Shown: piece after piece, positions 52,917 to 64,000 of the stretch | Position numbering within the stretch: position 1 is the stretch's first letter | How the letters are laid out: each line of letters opens with the position of its first letter | DNA from: Amorphochlora amoebiformis | Taxonomy: Eukaryota > Cercozoa > Chlorarachniophyceae | Direction of reading: 5' to 3' | Assembly: GCA_054601695.1 (NCBI GenBank) | Contig: BAAHQB010000023.1 | Location: forward strand, 1,178,001-1,242,000 | Length of the DNA stretch: 64,000 nt | Notes under the pieces: generated by a model | What the model was told of the DNA's origin: nothing | The model's input: only the letters and a program-made list of their open reading frames with translations | Databases searched by the model: none | Position numbers and translations under genes: made by a program

Positions 52917-54909
52917 GAATAATTTTTCTCAGGAAAAAGTAGAACGCCTGCGATCTCGGCACCAAGTGCTGCACCACCTTCGTCGGTGGATCGCTCAACG
53001 GGAGGTCAAAGTGGCAAAGAGAGCTCTCGCTGAAAAGCAGGAAAAGGAAGCTGAGGAACGTCGCGCTGAAATAGAGCGCAAGCGCTTGGAGGAAAAAAGA
53101 AGAGAGCAGGAGAGACGACGATTCGCGGAGGAGGCGAGGCAGAAACATCTGCGAGACCTCGACCAAAAATGTGAGCTGTTTGAGAGCATGACTCGGTCCA
53201 AATTTCTGAGAGGACACTGGAAGTCCTGGGTTGTTGTGGCTCGAGTAAAGCGAGAAGAGGCAGAAATAAAAGCTAAAAGAGCGTCGAGGCTGAAGGAAAT
53301 GGGTGAGCTTGTCATGGCTCTGCAAGGGAGGGGTGCGGACAAGAAATCTTCCAGTTCAAGTTCTGAAGCGAGGAAAGGTTCGAAAGCATATATCAAAAAA
53401 GAATTGGACAGTCGGGTCTTATTCGATAGCCGTGGGTTATCGAACACTTCAAAGAGAAGTGCAGAAAGCCTTGAGCTCAAGTCAGAACCCCTCTTGGCGT
53501 CGGTCGTCTCAGATGCAAAGCAAGGATTTCTATGCCCGTCGACGTCCTGCACAACAACACCGACACCGAAGCGCGACTCTCTAACAATAGGGGATAGGTC
53601 GCCCAAGCTGTCGACAGCGCGTCCGTCTACACCCACATCAGAACTTCCAACCTCTGTCGTCGATTCTCCTACAGATAGATCCCGTCGTCCATCGCCCTCG
53701 CGCGTTCAAAAGTCTACGCCAAAACCAATATCTCCTGGGCCATCCACGCCTCGAGAACGTCCAACGTCCACGTCCCGGCCCTTGGTAGATCGACCTCGTC
53801 GGTCGAAGTCTACATCAAAACCTTTGAACACTCGAACTTCCACACGGGGTCCACCATCATCTGTGAGAGCGCCTAAGTCTACATCCAAAGTTCCCAATCG
53901 GCCTTCTACGCCTCGATCACGTCCACCGCCGTCAATATCCAAGCGCTCCTCAGCACATAATCGTTCTTTCAGCGGCAAGTCACGGAGCACGGGTCTGTCT
54001 GGAATGGATGAGAGGGCTGCAACACGGAGAGAAAAGAGGAGGGAGCTAAAGATTCAATATAAAATGAAGAGCCATCGAAGGAGACAGGAGGAGGCTAGCA
54101 AGGAGAGGCGTCGCCAGGCTAAGAAAGTAGCTAGTCTCAAGAACCAGAGAAGAAAGCGTTTGGAAAAAGAAGCACGAGAAAAACAGAAGCGAAAAGTGAT
54201 TGCGAAGAGAAAGAGGATAGCTGAGCAGAAAAGAGCTCTCGCAGGCATGCACCACATGCGATCCATAGTAATATTCAATGGATGGAAACCCTGGTGTCGA
54301 TTCATACGTCAGATTCGTTTGCAAATGGAAAAAGCGGCCGCTTTCGATAAATATTGCGCTGTCCGTAGGGTGTTTAGTACATGGGTTCACATGCTACAGG
54401 TGGAGCGATTTGAGAAGAAATCCAAGGTTATGAGATTCCGCCTAAGATTGTTTATCGTCAAGTGGAGACGGACGATATCAATGTTGAGAGAGAAACAAGG
54501 ATTGGCCTGGGAACACCATTGCAGGCATCTCTCACGAGTGGCTTTAAAGAAATGGGGAGCACAGCTTCGGATTCGCCAGGATATGAAACTTGCCGAAATG
54601 GTTCACTTCGAAAACCTGGCTGTATCACAACATAAGACATTCCTTCTAAGAAGCACGCTTCAAATGTGGAAGGAGGCTCTTGGACGTAAACGGATGGAGA
54701 AACAGAAGGAGGATCGCTTCAACGAACTCAATGACCAAGTCGCTGGATGGCTATCCGACTTGCAAACTGCTAACGAACCGAGCATAAAAGACCCCGAATC
54801 GAACTTAGTCGATGTGGAAGTTTTAGATGACATCTTCACAATGTCGGATATCGCTGACGTTGATCTAGATCTAGAAGAACTCGAAAACCTTGAAAGCATC
54901 ATCAATTAG
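52566..54909 (+). CDS. SFI1/CCDC191-like coiled-coil protein with Trp repeats
   Basis: Two exons, 52566-52664 and 52933-54909 (TAG), give 691 residues. The first third is a charged helix (EKEAEERRAEIERKRLEEKR). The middle, about residues 190-390, is Ser/Thr/Pro/Arg-rich and probably disordered. The last third is helical with regularly spaced Trp motifs: FNGWKPWCRF, FSTWVHML, IVKWRRTISM, ALKKWGAQL and LQMWKEAL; related ones occur earlier (HHLRRWIAQ, LRGHWKSWV). Such Trp units resemble the centrin-binding repeats of SFI1 and related centrosomal or basal-body proteins. Centrin binding is inferred. The C-terminus is acidic (DVDLDLEELENLESI). The start ATG lies 9 bp after a likely 5'UTR acceptor. 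This is the only long exon in the window and is free of microsatellites. Confidence 0.85.
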
Positions 54910-56050
<1,141 letters not shown>

Positions 56051-56397
56051 TTAAGCTTCCTCCATTGCGTCGTCAAGATCATCTGAAACCACCGTGTGAT
56101 TCGAGTTAACAGCTAAATACACGAGACACTTGATTGTTGTTATCTTTTCATATGTTTAGTTGAGAGGTTACCGTCGTCTTTGTCATCGTAATCGTCGTTG
56201 TCGTCATGATGATCATCATCGTCCTGAATGTCAGGAGCATATCTAGCATATGTTACGTGAATCGACGATGATTTACGATGTGTGTTGGGCATCGATCCTG
56301 AGGTTGGTACCTTCATCTCCACTTCCTCACCCTCGCTGTTACCTGAGTGCATATTCATCATCATCATCATGTGTTCGCCATACATAAGCACATGCAT
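56051..56397 (-). CDS. Acidic protein C-terminus (partial)
   Basis: Two exons, 56172-56397 and 56051-56082 (TAA), encode 85 residues joined in phase at donor GACG|GTAACC and acceptor TTTCAG. The sequence has Met-rich [10 protein letters not shown], then an Asp/His run ([20 protein letters not shown]) ending DDAMEEA. It resembles the acidic tails of many nuclear proteins, and no family can be named. The Met at 56397 need not be the true start. Coding-like minus segments at about 56582-56620, 56733-56840 and 57085-57160 may be upstream exons, but I could not fix their borders. Confidence 0.45.
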
Positions 56398-56516
56398 ACT
56401 CTGATACTAAATATATATATATATATATAATTATATATATATATATATATGTGTATATATATATACATATATATATTTATTTATATATACTTATATATAT
56501 ACACACACACATACAC

Positions 56517-56581
<65 letters not shown>

Positions 56582-56858
56582 GTTAACGTATGAATGCCTT
56601 GGGGCCAGCGGAGTAGTGCAAGCCACCCTGATGTACTTCATTGCACCATTTGGAAACAGATAACTTATGACTGGGGGTACCTACCCATTTGCTCAGCACA
56701 AAAGTTGCGGCGTACACGTGTCGCTACTGACATTAACCGGTACTATCCAGCATTTCCGGGGATTCACTAAAACACGATCTCCAGCGATCTCCAGTGGGTC
56801 TCCGTGGATCTTGGGCTATTCTACACGATTCCTGGTGTTGCGCCAACAATATACATAT

Positions 56859-56911
<53 letters not shown>

Positions 56912-56917
56912 ACACAT

Positions 56918-56977
<60 letters not shown>

Positions 56978-57015
56978 GTATATGTATACATATTTTTACA
57001 TTTATGTGAATACGT

Positions 57016-57068
<53 letters not shown>

Positions 57069-57318
57069 AAGTGTTTATATATTGAGAGAGAAGGGGTTGA
57101 TACCCAGGAATGCGTCCCCATCCGAGATGTCGTCCTCGCGTGGAGTCGGAACCGCTCCCTAAACAGTCGTCAATTCGAGCAATCAATCCAAAACAGAAAC
57201 CTTTCAACCTCGATTTTCTTGTTTTTAATTTGTCGTGTTGTTGGTAAAACTATTGTACTTATTATCGCTGTTGTTGTCTTTGTTTTGTGGGGGTTATTGC
57301 CGTGTTGTTGTTGTGTTG
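56398..57318. other. Unresolved region between acidic-protein and CK2 genes
   Basis: (AT)n tracts alternate with unique sequence that is open in several frames on both strands. Minus-strand examples are [20 protein letters not shown] (around 56740-56830) and [13 protein letters not shown] (around 56582-56625). These may be exons of the acidic-protein gene. Competing frames are equally open, so I do not assign them. Confidence 0.35.
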
Positions 57319-63782
<6,464 letters not shown>

Positions 63783-64000
63783 CTGGACAATCAAAACCAT
63801 ACCCATAACGATAAGCATAAGCATAAGCATAATCATAAGCATCAGCAAAAGCATAACCAATACCATGTGTGAACATCCACGTGTGTCAAGCACATACTTA
63901 ATAATGAAAACCATGACCATGTGTTAACATCCACACTTGCCCACATCACAAATGTCAACAGAAGCAAAAGTATCAGCAAAGAACACGAGTCAACAAAAGC
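63783..64000 (-). other. CK2 alpha intron continuing past the window
   Basis: The acceptor TTGTCCAG ends this intron at 63783. It contains a GCATAAGCATAA-type short repeat (63810-63855) and two CACGTGTG/ACATCCAC segments, with no exon visible. Confidence 0.75.

Overview
This window is nuclear DNA of an intron-dense eukaryote, probably a unicellular protist; I cannot place it further. The evidence is spliced genes for conserved eukaryotic proteins, mostly GT-AG introns, interstitial TTAGGG (telomere-type) arrays, and no bacterial gene organisation. All three stop codons end convincing reading frames, so the standard code applies. Exons are short (27-150 bp is typical) and non-repetitive. Introns are full of (AT)n tracts, TTAGGG derivatives and minisatellites. 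The many Tyr-Ile open frames are read-through of (AT)n and are not genes.

Layout. 0-7 kb is repeat-rich and gene-poor, with the C-terminal exons of a Yippee-like zinc protein on the minus strand. 7.2-24.5 kb (+) is a complete 20-exon UBA4/MOCS3 gene (E1-like adenylyltransferase plus rhodanese domain). 24.9-25.8 kb (-) is a 4-exon RGG protein with the FoP/CHTOP C-terminal duplication. 26.0-37.5 kb (+) is a 24-exon ADA2 transcriptional adaptor, divergent from it. 39.1-46.7 kb (-) is a 17-exon GNAT/FemAB-like acyltransferase (5' end unresolved). 47.7-50.05 kb (-) is a polytopic membrane protein. 50.3-51.4 kb (+) is a small basic protein. 52.6-54.9 kb (+) is an SFI1-like coiled-coil protein behind a palindromic E2F-type site. 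56.05-56.4 kb (-) is an acidic C-terminus. 57.3-63.8 kb (-) is casein kinase 2 alpha, whose N-terminal exons lie beyond the right edge. These are unrelated housekeeping genes, not a pathway cluster.

Exon models were built by hand from splice sites, reading phase and remembered family motifs. In the main models the phase closes across every junction: 445 codons for UBA4, 230 for CHTOP, 447 for ADA2 and 269 for the CK2 part.

Most unusual feature. Many introns hold tandem or decayed copies of an adjacent exon border, that is, exon end plus splice donor or acceptor plus exon start, each followed by its own (AT)n tract. This recurs at more than ten exons in at least four genes and looks like a genome-wide process that multiplies splice sites as minisatellites. 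Other points are a UBA4 rhodanese loop without the usual cysteine, three GC-AG introns, CTAG-rich islands at convergent gene ends, and a CK2 with DFG instead of DWG.
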